A stretch of DNA of 64,000 nt from Coprobacter tertius (lineage in GTDB: Bacteria; Bacteroidota; Bacteroidia; Bacteroidales; Coprobacteraceae): NCBI RefSeq assembly GCF_024330105.1, contig NZ_JANDHW010000008.1, forward strand, positions 93,143-157,142. The letters are read 5' to 3'. Within the stretch, counting starts at the first letter, position 1. The number at the start of each line of letters is the position of its first letter. The notes beneath the pieces are model-generated. The model saw only the letters and a program-made list of their open reading frames with translations. It searched no databases and was not told where the DNA came from. This document shows positions 34,789 through 43,452 of the stretch, one piece after another. The position numbers and the translations under genes were made by a program.

Positions 34789-34845
34789 ATGAAAATATGC
34801 CTGAAATTTTATTATTTATTCCATTTATCAATTATATACCGATGA
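34789..34845 (+). CDS. Possible 18-residue leader peptide overlapping the thrA start
   Basis: A short ORF (ATG 34789, TGA 34843-34845) overlaps the thrA ATG as ATGA. Four bases before its ATG lies AGGA, an unusually good Shine-Dalgarno match for this genome. The peptide, MKICLKFYYLFHLSIIYR, is rich in Phe, Tyr, Ile and Leu and has no Thr. It could couple translation of thrA to ribosomes finishing the leader. Whether it is translated is unknown. Confidence 0.35.
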   Translation: MKICLKFYYLFHLSIIYR

Positions 34846-37277
34846 AAGTATTAAAATTCGGAGGGACATCCGTAGGTACTGTAGAAAGTATCAGAAGCGT
34901 AAAAAAAATAGTAGAAGCCTGTGAAGAACCGGCAATAGTAGTAGTATCGGCATTAGGAGGGATAACCGATAAACTAATAGAAACAGCCCGTATGGCAAAC
35001 AACGGGAATAACGGCTGGATGACTAATTTCGAATATATTGTACAACGCCACCACACAGTCATCGAAGGAATCGTTCCTGATAATAAAAAAAAGGAAGTAA
35101 CCGAAACAATAGATTCTCTGCTCGATGAATTAAAAAATATTTATCGGGGAGTTTCGCTCATACGCGATTTATCCACCAAAATATTAGATACGATCGTTAG
35201 CTATGGAGAACGTTTATCATCTTTTATCGTAAGTCGAGTTATAAAAGATGCCATACATTACGATTCACGTCAATTTATTAAAACAGAAATTCAATATAAC
35301 AAACATATCGTCGATTTCGAACTTACCAACCATTTGGTAAGAGAAACATTTTCTGAAATCCCTAAAGTAGCTCTCGTGCCGGGGTTTATTTCCTCCGATA
35401 AAAAAAGCAACGATACCACCAATCTCGGGCGGGGCGGATCCGATTATACCGCAGCGATACTGGCAGCCGCACTGGATGCATCGAAACTTGAAATATGGAC
35501 CGATGTCGACGGCTTCATGACAGCAGATCCGAGAGTGATCAATACGACTTATGTTATCGAACATCTGTCGTTTGTAGAAGCAATGGAGTTATGTAATTTC
35601 GGAGCCAAAGTAATTTATCCCCCAACCATTTACCCGGTATATCACAAAAACATTCCTATCGTAATAAAAAATACATTTAATCCCGAAGCTCCCGGTACGA
35701 TGATTACACAGGAAGAAGACTCGAGTGAAGGGAAAGCGATTAAAGGTATTTCTTCGATTAACGACACCTGTCTAATCACCGTAACAGGATTAGGGATGGT
35801 CGGTGTTATCGGAATCAATTACCGCATATTTAAAGCTCTGGCAAAATCAGGAGTCAGTGTATTCCTCGTATCCCAAGCATCATCCGAAAACAATACTTCT
35901 TTCGGAGTACGAAACGCCGATGCCGACTTAGCGGTAAAAGTCTTGAACGAAGAATTCGCCAAAGAAATAGAAATGGGCGAGATCAGTGAAATAACAGCCG
36001 AAAAAGATCTTGCAACTGTCGCAATCGTAGGAGAAAACATGAAACATACTCCCGGAATTGCCGGGAAACTATTCAATACGTTGGGCCGTAACGGTATTAA
36101 TGTAATCGCCTGTGCACAAGGGGCTTCGGAAACTAACATTTCATTTGTTATTGAGCTGAACAGTTTAAGAAAAGCCCTGAACGTAATACACGATTCCTTT
36201 TTCCTTTCTTCCACTCAGGTACTTAACGTTTTTATCGCAGGTGTAGGACAGGTTGGAAGCGACCTACTCGACCAAATAAAATTACAACAACCGAAACTGC
36301 TTAAAAACAAATCCCTGAAATTAAATATCGTAGGACTGGCCAATTCAAAAAAATGTATTTTCAATAGAGACGGTATCTCTCTGGATTCTTATGAAGAAGG
36401 ATTAAAACAATCGGATATAAACGCCACTCCACAAGCGATACGCGACGGCATAATCAATATGAATATTTTCAATGCAGTATTCGTAGATTGTACGGCCAGC
36501 ACAACTATTGCCAGTATTTACAAAGACTTGCTCAGCCACAATGTCTCGGTCGTAGCTGCCAATAAAATTGCAGCGTCATCATCTTACGAATCTTATGCCG
36601 AACTGAAACATATCGCCCGAAGAAAAGATGTAAAATTTCTCTTCGAAACGAATGTAGGTGCTGGTCTCCCCATTATAAATACGATAAATAACCTGATAAA
36701 CAGCGGAGACAAAATACTACGCATAGAAGCTGTCGTATCGGGAACACTCAATTACATTTTCAATGTAATCAGTGAAAATACCCCGTTAAGTAAAGCAATA
36801 AAAATGGCACAGGAAGCTGGATACAGTGAACCCGATCCGCGTGTCGACCTCAGTGGTCAAGACGTAATACGAAAACTTGTTATACTGGCTCGTGAAGCCG
36901 GATATAAAGTTGAACAGGAAGACGTAGAAAAACATTTATTTATTCCCGATAAATATTTTAGAGGATCTCTCGAAGAATTTTGGACAAATATTCCACAACT
37001 CGACCCGACTTTCGAAAAAAAGAGAAAAGAAGTCGCCAATGCCGGGAAACGGTTCCGTTTCGTAGCAAGTCTCGAGAATGGGAAAACATCGGTAGGATTA
37101 CAAACCGTAGATGACAAACATCCTTTTTATCATCTTGAAGGCAGTAATAACGTAATTTTACTTACAACCGAGCGTTATAATGAATACCCCATGGTTATTA
37201 AAGGATACGGTGCAGGAGCCATGGTAACAGCCGCCGGCGTATTCGCCGATATTATAAGTATCGCGAATATCCGGTAA
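34842..37277 (+). CDS. thrA: Bifunctional aspartokinase / homoserine dehydrogenase
   Basis: Catalyses the first and third steps from aspartate to threonine. I start at 34842 (MKVLKFGGTSVGT), the canonical aspartokinase N-terminus; the longer frame from 34797 adds a hydrophobic leader not found in the family. The 811 residues divide into aspartokinase (about 1-290; NLGRGGSDYTAAILAAAL), two ACT-type regulatory domains (about 305-460) for feedback by threonine, and homoserine dehydrogenase (about 465-811). The dehydrogenase part has the Rossmann motif FIAGVGQVGSDLLDQI and LFETNVGAGLPIINTI with a catalytic Lys region. It is the first gene of thrA-kinase-thrC, with a possible leader peptide overlapping its start. 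Confidence 0.96.
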   Translation: MKVLKFGGTSVGTVESIRSVKKIVEACEEPAIVVVSALGGITDKLIETARMANNGNNGWMTNFEYIVQRHHTVIEGIVPDNKKKEVTETIDSLLDELKNIYRGVSLIRDLSTKILDTIVSYGERLSSFIVSRVIKDAIHYDSRQFIKTEIQYNKHIVDFELTNHLVRETFSEIPKVALVPGFISSDKKSNDTTNLGRGGSDYTAAILAAALDASKLEIWTDVDGFMTADPRVINTTYVIEHLSFVEAMELCNFGAKVIYPPTIYPVYHKNIPIVIKNTFNPEAPGTMITQEEDSSEGKAIKGISSINDTCLITVTGLGMVGVIGINYRIFKALAKSGVSVFLVSQASSENNTSFGVRNADADLAVKVLNEEFAKEIEMGEISEITAEKDLATVAIVGENMKHTPGIAGKLFNTLGRNGINVIACAQGASETNISFVIELNSLRKALNVIHDSFFLSSTQVLNVFIAGVGQVGSDLLDQIKLQQPKLLKNKSLKLNIVGLANSKKCIFNRDGISLDSYEEGLKQSDINATPQAIRDGIINMNIFNAVFVDCTASTTIASIYKDLLSHNVSVVAANKIAASSSYESYAELKHIARRKDVKFLFETNVGAGLPIINTINNLINSGDKILRIEAVVSGTLNYIFNVISENTPLSKAIKMAQEAGYSEPDPRVDLSGQDVIRKLVILAREAGYKVEQEDVEKHLFIPDKYFRGSLEEFWTNIPQLDPTFEKKRKEVANAGKRFRFVASLENGKTSVGLQTVDDKHPFYHLEGSNNVILLTTERYNEYPMVIKGYGAGAMVTAAGVFADIISIANIR

Positions 37278-37339
37278 AATAAATTTTTAATCATCTCCGG
37301 CAACGGTTTTCCGATATGCCGGACTTAATAAATCGGAAA

Positions 37340-38551
37340 ATGAAATACATTATTGTATTGGGTGACGGTATGGCCGATGAGCCGATCGCATCTCTCGGAA
37401 ATAAGACTCTTTTACAGGCAGTTGATACTCCTTATATGGACATGCTCGCCCAAAAAGGACGCAACGGATTACTTGAAACCGTACCTTCCGGTTATCACCC
37501 CGGAAGCGAGATTGCAAATCTTTCGGTTCTGGGCTACGACCTCGATGAGGTTTTCGAAGGACGGGGATCCCTCGAAGCTGCCAGTATGGGTATAGATATT
37601 GAAGAAAATGAAATTGCTATGAGGTGTAACCTCGTATGCATAGAAAACAATCTATTAAAAAATCATTCCGCCGGGCATATTTCAAATGAAGAATCGTGGG
37701 AACTCATCCGTTATCTCCAAAAGAATCTGGGAGGAGACGACGTTAATTTCTTCCCTGGTGTTTCATACCGTCATTTATTGAAAATGAAAGAAGGAAGCAA
37801 ATTTATCAAATGTATCCCACCTCACGACGTACCGGGAACTCCTTTCAGAGACATTCTGATAAAGGCAGAAAAACCGGAAGGTCTTAGGACAGCCGACAGG
37901 CTAAACAACCTGATATTCAAATCGCAAGAAATTCTCCAAAATCATCCGGTAAATCAGAAACGAATAGCCGAAGGAAAAGATCCGGCAAATAGTATCTGGC
38001 CCTGGTCTCCGGGAAACAAGCCCCGAATGAAAAGTTTGTCGGAACTCTACGGTATAAAAAACGGAGTGGTTATTTCAGCCGTGGATCTCATTCGGGGAAT
38101 CGGAATATACGCAGGACTGAAACCTATAAACGTCGAAGGCGCTACCGGATTGTATACCACAAACTACGAAGGAAAAGCCGATACCGCCCTCGAAGCTTTA
38201 AAAACAAACGATTTCGTTTTTCTTCACGTAGAAGCCAGTGATGAAGCAGGCCATGAAGGAGATATCGAACTTAAAATGAAAACGATCGAATACCTCGATC
38301 GACGTCTTCTGAAAAGAATAATTGAAGGGGCACCGTCGTTGGGAGAACCTCTTACGATAGGCCTCTTACCCGATCATCCTACACCGTGCCGTTTACGTAC
38401 CCATACCGCTATGCCGGTACCTTTTGTTATTTATAAACCCGGGACTACTGGCGATGAAGTAAAAAACTTCGATGAAATCAGTGCCAACAAAGGCATATAC
38501 GGCACCTTATCTAAAGATATGTTTATCAAAGAATTTTTTAAACAACTCTAA
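37340..38551 (+). CDS. ApgM-superfamily phosphotransferase, proposed homoserine kinase
   Basis: 403 residues, starting at the ATG at 37340 (MKYIIVLGDGMADEP); the frame begins at 37316 but the first eight residues are not family-like. It belongs to the alkaline-phosphatase superfamily group of 2,3-bisphosphoglycerate-independent phosphoglycerate mutases of archaeal type. Metal-binding motifs are GDGMADEP, PGSEIANLSVLGYD, EASDEAGHEGD and LLPDHPTPCRLRTHT. No GHMP-type ThrB is present, and this gene sits exactly between thrA and thrC. This subfamily has therefore been proposed to be an alternative homoserine kinase, and the context here supports that role. A glycolytic mutase is the alternative reading. 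Confidence 0.85.
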   Translation: MKYIIVLGDGMADEPIASLGNKTLLQAVDTPYMDMLAQKGRNGLLETVPSGYHPGSEIANLSVLGYDLDEVFEGRGSLEAASMGIDIEENEIAMRCNLVCIENNLLKNHSAGHISNEESWELIRYLQKNLGGDDVNFFPGVSYRHLLKMKEGSKFIKCIPPHDVPGTPFRDILIKAEKPEGLRTADRLNNLIFKSQEILQNHPVNQKRIAEGKDPANSIWPWSPGNKPRMKSLSELYGIKNGVVISAVDLIRGIGIYAGLKPINVEGATGLYTTNYEGKADTALEALKTNDFVFLHVEASDEAGHEGDIELKMKTIEYLDRRLLKRIIEGAPSLGEPLTIGLLPDHPTPCRLRTHTAMPVPFVIYKPGTTGDEVKNFDEISANKGIYGTLSKDMFIKEFFKQL

Positions 38552-38556
38552 ATACA

Positions 38557-39858
38557 ATGTTATATTACAGTACAAACAAACAGGTAAAAGAAGCCACACT
38601 GGAAGAGGCCGTTGTAAAAGGCCTCGCCGGAGATAAAGGCTTGTATATGCCGGAGAAAATAAAGAGGCTTCCCGATGCATTTTACCACAATATCGGAGAA
38701 ATGACATTTCAGGAAATCTCCTTTATTGTAGCAGAGGCATTTTTTGGCGATGATGTAGAAGCTGATGTATTGAAAGAAATCGTATATGATACTCTGAATT
38801 TCGATACACCTCTGGTAAACGTAAAAGACAACCTGTATAGTCTGGAGTTATTTCATGGCCCCACTCTTGCCTTTAAAGATGTAGGCGCCCGCTTTATGGC
38901 CCGCCTCTTGGGATATTTTACCAAAAATAAAAAACAAAAGGAGATAAATGTGCTGGTAGCTACATCGGGAGATACCGGGAGTGCCGTTGCAAACGGATTT
39001 TTGGCAGTAAAAGGAATAAATGTATATGTCCTGTATCCTAAAGGAAAAGTAAGTGAAATACAGGAAAAACAATTTACCACTCTCGGACAAAATATTACAG
39101 CCATTGAAATCGATGGTACATTCGACGATTGCCAAGCACTGGTAAAATCGGCATTCTCTGACGAAGAACTCAACACAAAGATAAAATTAACTTCGGCCAA
39201 TTCGATAAATATCGCCCGTTTTCTCCCACAGGCTTTTTATTACTTTTACGCTTACGCACAACTGGAGCGACAAAATAAAAATAAAAACGTAGTCGTTAGC
39301 GTCCCCAGTGGGAATTTCGGAAACATTACAGCAGGCCTTTTTGCAAAAAAAATGGGACTGCCGATAAAACGTTTTATTGCAGCCAATAACCGGAACGATA
39401 TTTTTCTGAATTATCTCTTAACAGGATGCTATACTCCTAAACCATCGATAGCAACGATTGCTAACGCAATGGATGTAGGAGATCCCAGCAATTTCGCACG
39501 TATACTCGATCTTTACAAATACTCACACAACGCAATTTGTAACGACATTAGCGGCTACAGTTATACCGATGAAGAAATCATGAAAACTGTTGCCGAAACC
39601 TACCGGGAAACAGGTTATTTGCTCGACCCACACGGAGCATGCGGATATCAGGCTCTTATAGACGGATTATGTCCGGACGAAACAGGCATTTTCCTGGAAA
39701 CAGCTCATCCGGCAAAATTTCTCGATACAGTAGAAAATATTATCGATGATAAAATCACCGTGCCTATAAAATTACAGGAATTTATGCAAGGAGAGAAAAA
39801 AAGTATCGAACTTACTACGGATTTTATACCCTTTAAAAAATTTCTGCTCAGCAGATAA
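38557..39858 (+). CDS. thrC: Threonine synthase
   Basis: PLP enzyme converting O-phosphohomoserine to threonine, the last pathway step. Length 433, typical of the bacterial type without a SAM domain. Visible signatures: N-terminal YYSTNKQVKEATLEEAVVKG, PLP lysine in HGPTLAFKDVGARFM (about residue 111), the phosphate-binding region ATSGDTGSAVANGFL, and VPSGNFGNITAGL. It begins 5 bp after the preceding gene and completes the threonine operon. A hairpin follows the stop. Confidence 0.96.
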   Translation: MLYYSTNKQVKEATLEEAVVKGLAGDKGLYMPEKIKRLPDAFYHNIGEMTFQEISFIVAEAFFGDDVEADVLKEIVYDTLNFDTPLVNVKDNLYSLELFHGPTLAFKDVGARFMARLLGYFTKNKKQKEINVLVATSGDTGSAVANGFLAVKGINVYVLYPKGKVSEIQEKQFTTLGQNITAIEIDGTFDDCQALVKSAFSDEELNTKIKLTSANSINIARFLPQAFYYFYAYAQLERQNKNKNVVVSVPSGNFGNITAGLFAKKMGLPIKRFIAANNRNDIFLNYLLTGCYTPKPSIATIANAMDVGDPSNFARILDLYKYSHNAICNDISGYSYTDEEIMKTVAETYRETGYLLDPHGACGYQALIDGLCPDETGIFLETAHPAKFLDTVENIIDDKITVPIKLQEFMQGEKKSIELTTDFIPFKKFLLSR

Positions 39859-39864
39859 CAAACT

Positions 39865-39906
39865 TTATCAACAGGTTATCGACAATTCTCGTTAACTTGT
39901 TGATAA
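39865..39906 (+). terminator. Hairpin between thrC and the convergent small ORF
   Basis: TTATCAACAGGTTA (39865-39878) pairs with TAACTTGTTGATAA (39893-39906) with one mismatch, loop 14 nt. It lies just after thrC; with A/T-rich arms it is a moderate terminator for both strands. Confidence 0.55.
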
Positions 39907-39925
39907 TGGTTAAACCGAATAATCC

Positions 39926-40069
39926 TCAACGATTAAGAATACGGTTACGGGCATTATCAGCCTTACAGGCTTTTGATTTTCCAACCCTTTTACCAGACGG
40001 AGATTTATGATTTCTTCCCGATGAAATCTTTTTCCCTGCGTTTTTATGATGACGACCGTTTTGTTTCAA
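39926..40069 (-). CDS. Very small basic protein, 47 residues, TTG start
   Basis: Short reading frame from TTG (40069) to TGA (39926): residues such as KQNGRHHKNAGKKISSG and PSGKRVGKSKACKADNAR make it strongly positively charged, with no hydrophobic segment. A consensus Bacteroides promoter (TTG, 19 bp, TATCTTTG) points directly at it and predicts a leader of about 19 nt. That is the main support for it being a real gene rather than a shadow. The frame continues upstream to 40258 but that part lies before the promoter. It could be a ribosome-associated or nucleic-acid-binding peptide, or the promoter may drive a small RNA. No family is recognised. Confidence 0.5.
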   Translation of the reverse strand: MKQNGRHHKNAGKKISSGRNHKSPSGKRVGKSKACKADNARNRILNR

Positions 40070-40093
40070 TCTATTAGTTTTTATTACCAAACA

Positions 40094-40123
40094 CAAAGAT
40101 ATGAAATAAGGAAAATAACACAA
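40094..40123 (-). promoter_or_regulatory. Consensus Bacteroides promoter for the small basic ORF
   Basis: Minus strand: TTG (40123-40121), 19-bp gap, TATCTTTG (40101-40094). Both elements are perfect and the spacing ideal. It overlaps the region just before the divergent LuxR-type gene. Confidence 0.65.
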
Positions 40124-40151
40124 TATGTCCCATAAAGAATCAACACCATTC

Positions 40152-40793
40152 ATGAAAACAATTATTCTGGCCGACAACCAGGCTATCAGCCGAGAAGGAT
40201 TGAGGCATCTGATTGCAGAAATACTTCCCGATATAATACCATCGGAAAGTAATAGCAAAAAAGAATTACTCTCACTTTTATCTTCTCAACCCGAGGCAAC
40301 CGTGATACTCGATTATACACTTTTCGATTTTTCGGGACCAGAAGAACTTATTAATATATGCGAACGATATACCGATTCTTCTTGGCTGTTATTTTCGGAC
40401 GAACTAAGTGACGATTTCATCAACCGCATCGTAATAAACCACCGTTTCGGTTTTCTGCTTAAAGACTGTTCTAAAGAAGAGATATTGCTGGGATTGCAAA
40501 AGACTCTTTCAGGACATCGCTATATCTGTAACGAAATAAGCAATCAACTAATATCGAAAAACAATACGAGCATTCGGGCAGAACGGCTTACTGCAACCGA
40601 GACAGAAATACTGAAACAAATCGCTCTCGGCAATTCTACCAAAGAAATCGCAACCATACGACATCTGAGTTTTCATACGGTTAATACTCACCGGAAAAAT
40701 ATTTTCAGGAAAATAAATGTAAATAACATGCATGAGGCTACTAAATACGCCATGAGAGCCGGCATTATCGATATTGCCGAATATTGTATATAA
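40152..40793 (+). CDS. LuxR/NarL-family response regulator
   Basis: 213 residues from the ATG at 40152 (MKTIILADNQAISREG), which fits the usual receiver start; an upstream ATG at 40125 would add nine residues. The receiver domain (about 1-115) has a shortened acidic pocket (ADN rather than DD) and a plausible phospho-acceptor Asp in TVILDYTLFDF, so phosphorylation is possible but not certain. The C-terminal LuxR helix-turn-helix (about 145-205) is complete: LTATETEILKQIALGNSTKE, then HLSFHTVNTHRKNIF. No sensor kinase is adjacent. It lies directly upstream of the cobalamin riboswitch operon but has a separate promoter context. Confidence 0.85.
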   Translation: MKTIILADNQAISREGLRHLIAEILPDIIPSESNSKKELLSLLSSQPEATVILDYTLFDFSGPEELINICERYTDSSWLLFSDELSDDFINRIVINHRFGFLLKDCSKEEILLGLQKTLSGHRYICNEISNQLISKNNTSIRAERLTATETEILKQIALGNSTKEIATIRHLSFHTVNTHRKNIFRKINVNNMHEATKYAMRAGIIDIAEYCI

Positions 40794-40812
40794 ACCTAAT
40801 ATTCAGGATTCA

Positions 40813-40842
40813 TTGTCTTTCCAATAAAATAGCTTATATTTG
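40813..40842 (+). promoter_or_regulatory. Promoter of the cobalamin uptake operon
   Basis: TTG (40813-40815), 19-bp gap, TATATTTG (40835-40842). Transcription would start about 40848-40850, immediately before the first riboswitch helix. Confidence 0.65.
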
Positions 40843-40850
40843 TCAGCGAT

Positions 40851-41025
40851 TTAAGGTGAGGATTTGTCGTAACGACAATTATCCTAAAAGGGAATCCGGT
40901 GAAAGTCCGGAACTGTACCCGCAGCTGTGATCTTCTAAAAAAGTATCGAAGCCCTGCTTAAGCCACTGCCGTAATACCGGTGGGAAGGTTCTTTCGATAT
41001 GAAGACAGTCAGAAAACCTGCCTGA
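40851..41025 (+). ncRNA. Cobalamin (AdoCbl/B12) riboswitch
   Basis: Clear cobalamin aptamer: GGGAATCCGGTGAAAGTCCGG in the core, CTGTACCCGCAGCTGTGAT, the B12 box AAGCCACTG (40960-40968) with TACCGGTGGGAAGG after it, and the closing strand GACAGTCAGAAAACCTGCC. A promoter ends nine bases upstream. Downstream lies a small hairpin AACGTAT/ATACGTT (41077-41093) that may belong to the expression platform; there is no strong intrinsic terminator, so control may be translational. The switch should repress btuG-btuF-btuC-btuD when B12 is plentiful. Confidence 0.96.
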
Positions 41026-41174
41026 AAATCATTACTGATTCGAGACTTCGGGTAAAGGTCGGGAATAGGAGGTCACAACGTATTAAATACGTTTAAAAAA
41101 CACATTTTATAACTTCCTTTCTTCATATTTTATCCGATCTTCTTTAATAAAAAACTAATTAACGGATAAAAGAT

Positions 41175-42227
41175 ATGAAAAAAAACAGACTCTCTTTATT
41201 ATTTTTTTATTTGACATTAACATTCGCTTTTACTTCATGCAGCGATGACGAACCCAAACCCGAACCTTCAGAAAAACCTTTCGCAGGAATATACGTACTT
41301 AATACGGGAAGTTATCCGGCTAATAACTCCAATCTCTTTTTTTACAATTCCAATACGCAGATAGCCACAAAAGACATTTTTAACGCCGTAAACAACCAAG
41401 CTCTCGGAAAAACGGGAAACAACATGATCGTATACGGATCGAAAATGTATATTGCCATGACCGACCAGAATGCCATATACGTGACCGACCGAAAAAGTAA
41501 ATTGTTGAAAACGATCGAAACATTAGAGAAACCTCGTTACTTCACCTCGGACAACGGAAAAGTTTACGTATCTTCTTTTACCGGCGTAGTAGCTTGTATC
41601 GATACAACGGAAATGCAGATTAAAAAGGAAATCCCAGTAGGGAAATATCCCGAACAAATTGTAATTTCCAATAATAAACTTTATGTGGCAAACTCGGATT
41701 ACACATACGATCAAAGTCAGAAAACCGTATCGGTTGTCGACCTGACTAACGATACGGAAAATAAAATTGAAGTGGCCGTTAATCCGGCATACCTGGCTAA
41801 GAACAGTGCCGGAAACATTTATGTACTCGCTTTGGGTAATTTCTATGCGAACATTCCCGCCGCATTATATAAGATCGATGCATCGAACAATGTAACACCG
41901 ATGAATATCACCGCTACGGAAATGACAATATGCAACGACAAACTTTACTTACTGAATACCGTTTACGATGAAACCGGATCTTCTTCTACGATCACCGTAT
42001 TCGACACTCGAACCGATGCGGTAATACCTAACGCCTTTATCAAAGATTATTCCGTATTCAGTTCATCTCCTTATAAACTGAGTGCCGATGAAGTGTCCGG
42101 CGACATTTATATAACTTCACAAGGAACAGAAGGAGGAGAAGTATATATCTTCGACAGTAACGGGAATTTGAAAAAGAAAATGAGTACCGGTGGCGATTAT
42201 CCCGTTTGTACGGTCAACGTCAGATGA
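41175..42227 (+). CDS. btuG: BtuG-like surface cobalamin-binding lipoprotein
   Basis: 350-residue lipoprotein with lipobox TFAFTSC (Cys22) and an acidic linker (SDDEPKPEPSEKP) typical of surface-exposed Bacteroides lipoproteins. The remainder is a repeated-strand beta-propeller of the DUF5074/YncE-like kind, with recurring blades such as GKVYVSSFTGVVACIDT and NKLYVANSDYTYDQ. In Bacteroides, BtuG is a propeller that captures B12 at the cell surface and hands it to BtuB. First gene after the cobalamin riboswitch and upstream of btuF, btuC and btuD, which strongly supports the assignment. No btuB is next to it, which is unusual. Confidence 0.85.
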   Translation: MKKNRLSLLFFYLTLTFAFTSCSDDEPKPEPSEKPFAGIYVLNTGSYPANNSNLFFYNSNTQIATKDIFNAVNNQALGKTGNNMIVYGSKMYIAMTDQNAIYVTDRKSKLLKTIETLEKPRYFTSDNGKVYVSSFTGVVACIDTTEMQIKKEIPVGKYPEQIVISNNKLYVANSDYTYDQSQKTVSVVDLTNDTENKIEVAVNPAYLAKNSAGNIYVLALGNFYANIPAALYKIDASNNVTPMNITATEMTICNDKLYLLNTVYDETGSSSTITVFDTRTDAVIPNAFIKDYSVFSSSPYKLSADEVSGDIYITSQGTEGGEVYIFDSNGNLKKKMSTGGDYPVCTVNVR

Positions 42228-42318
42228 CTTGAATAAAAAATTTAAAATTCAAGATTAATATAAATCGGATTCTAAGTCACGAGAATTACCCAGATTTCCT
42301 AACTAAATGATTTACAAC

Positions 42319-43452
42319 ATGAAAAAATTAATCCTTCATTGGCCTGTCTTTATTCTTTTGGTCTTGTCATTATCGTGTCAAAACAAAAAAACAACTGAGA
42401 ATGAGACGACTGCAGCCGGTACACATCTTTCATATGCAGAAGGGTTTAAAGTAAACCGGGGAGAAGGATATACCGAAGTGATTGTAAATGACCCATGGAA
42501 ACCCGGACACATATTGCACCGTTATATTCTCGTACCACGGGAGAAGGATTTACCTGAAACTCTACCGGAAGGGACCTTGATTAGAACCCCACTCGAACGA
42601 GTATCGGTATTCTCTTCGGTACATTGCAGCCTGCTCGATGAATTAGGCGCTATCGAGAAAATAACCGGCGTATGCGACTCGAAATACATCGCTATTCCTT
42701 ACATACAAAACGGATTAAGTATCGGTAGTATTTCCGATTTGGGGGTATCCATGTCTCCCGATGTAGAAAAAATCATCGATCTTAAAACCGAAGCCGTATT
42801 CGTTTCTCCCATGCAGAATATGGGATACGGCCGTTTAGAAAAGATAAGAGTCCCCCTTATCGAATGCAGTGATTATATGGAAACTTCACCGCTGGGTCGT
42901 GCGGAATGGATAAAATTTTTGGGATTATTTTTTGGAAAAGAACAAAAAGCCGATTCTCTTTTCAAGGCAATAGAAAACCGTTATAACACATTAAAAAAAG
43001 AAATTCCGACAACTCCCGAGAAAAAACCGACAGTGATTTCAGAAATGAAAACCGGGTCGGCCTGGTATGTACCCGGCGGACATAGTTACATGGCTCGTCT
43101 TTTTGCGGATGCGGGTGCCGACTATATTTGGGCGGACAATGACCAAAGCGGATCGATAGCTTTACCGTTCGAATCGGTATTCGAAAAAGGGAAGGAGGCT
43201 GATTTTTGGTTGATAAAATATAACCGGGCTCAAGAAATGTCTTATAATGACTTAAAAGACGAATATCCCCCTTATACCAATTTCGATGCATTTAAAAAAG
43301 GCAATATTTTTACCTGCAATACCGGGAAAGTACCATTTTATGAACGTATCCCCCTGCATCCAGACGAATTATTGAGTGACCTTATAAAAATATTTTATCC
43401 CGGGTCTCTGGCAAACGATACCTTACGATATTTTAATCCGATGAAAAAATGA
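42319..43452 (+). CDS. btuF: Cobalamin ABC transporter substrate-binding lipoprotein
   Basis: Periplasmic/lipid-anchored binding protein, 377 residues from the ATG at 42319 (MKKLILHWPVFILLVLSLSC, lipobox LSLSC); an ATG at 42307 adds four residues. The fold is the class III (BtuF/FhuD) type with two lobes joined by a long helix, with the typical VSVFSSVHCSLLDELGA and DLGVSMSPDVEKIIDLK. It would carry B12 from the outer membrane to BtuCD. The stop overlaps the permease start (ATGA). A weak AT-rich hairpin (42228-42253) lies between btuG and btuF and may lower expression of the distal genes. Confidence 0.9.
   Translation: MKKLILHWPVFILLVLSLSCQNKKTTENETTAAGTHLSYAEGFKVNRGEGYTEVIVNDPWKPGHILHRYILVPREKDLPETLPEGTLIRTPLERVSVFSSVHCSLLDELGAIEKITGVCDSKYIAIPYIQNGLSIGSISDLGVSMSPDVEKIIDLKTEAVFVSPMQNMGYGRLEKIRVPLIECSDYMETSPLGRAEWIKFLGLFFGKEQKADSLFKAIENRYNTLKKEIPTTPEKKPTVISEMKTGSAWYVPGGHSYMARLFADAGADYIWADNDQSGSIALPFESVFEKGKEADFWLIKYNRAQEMSYNDLKDEYPPYTNFDAFKKGNIFTCNTGKVPFYERIPLHPDELLSDLIKIFYPGSLANDTLRYFNPMKK

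Noticed and set aside
39926..40258. 110-residue ORF covering the small basic gene
   Set aside because: Its upstream part lies before the promoter and overlaps the divergent LuxR-type gene; only the last 47 codons are supported.
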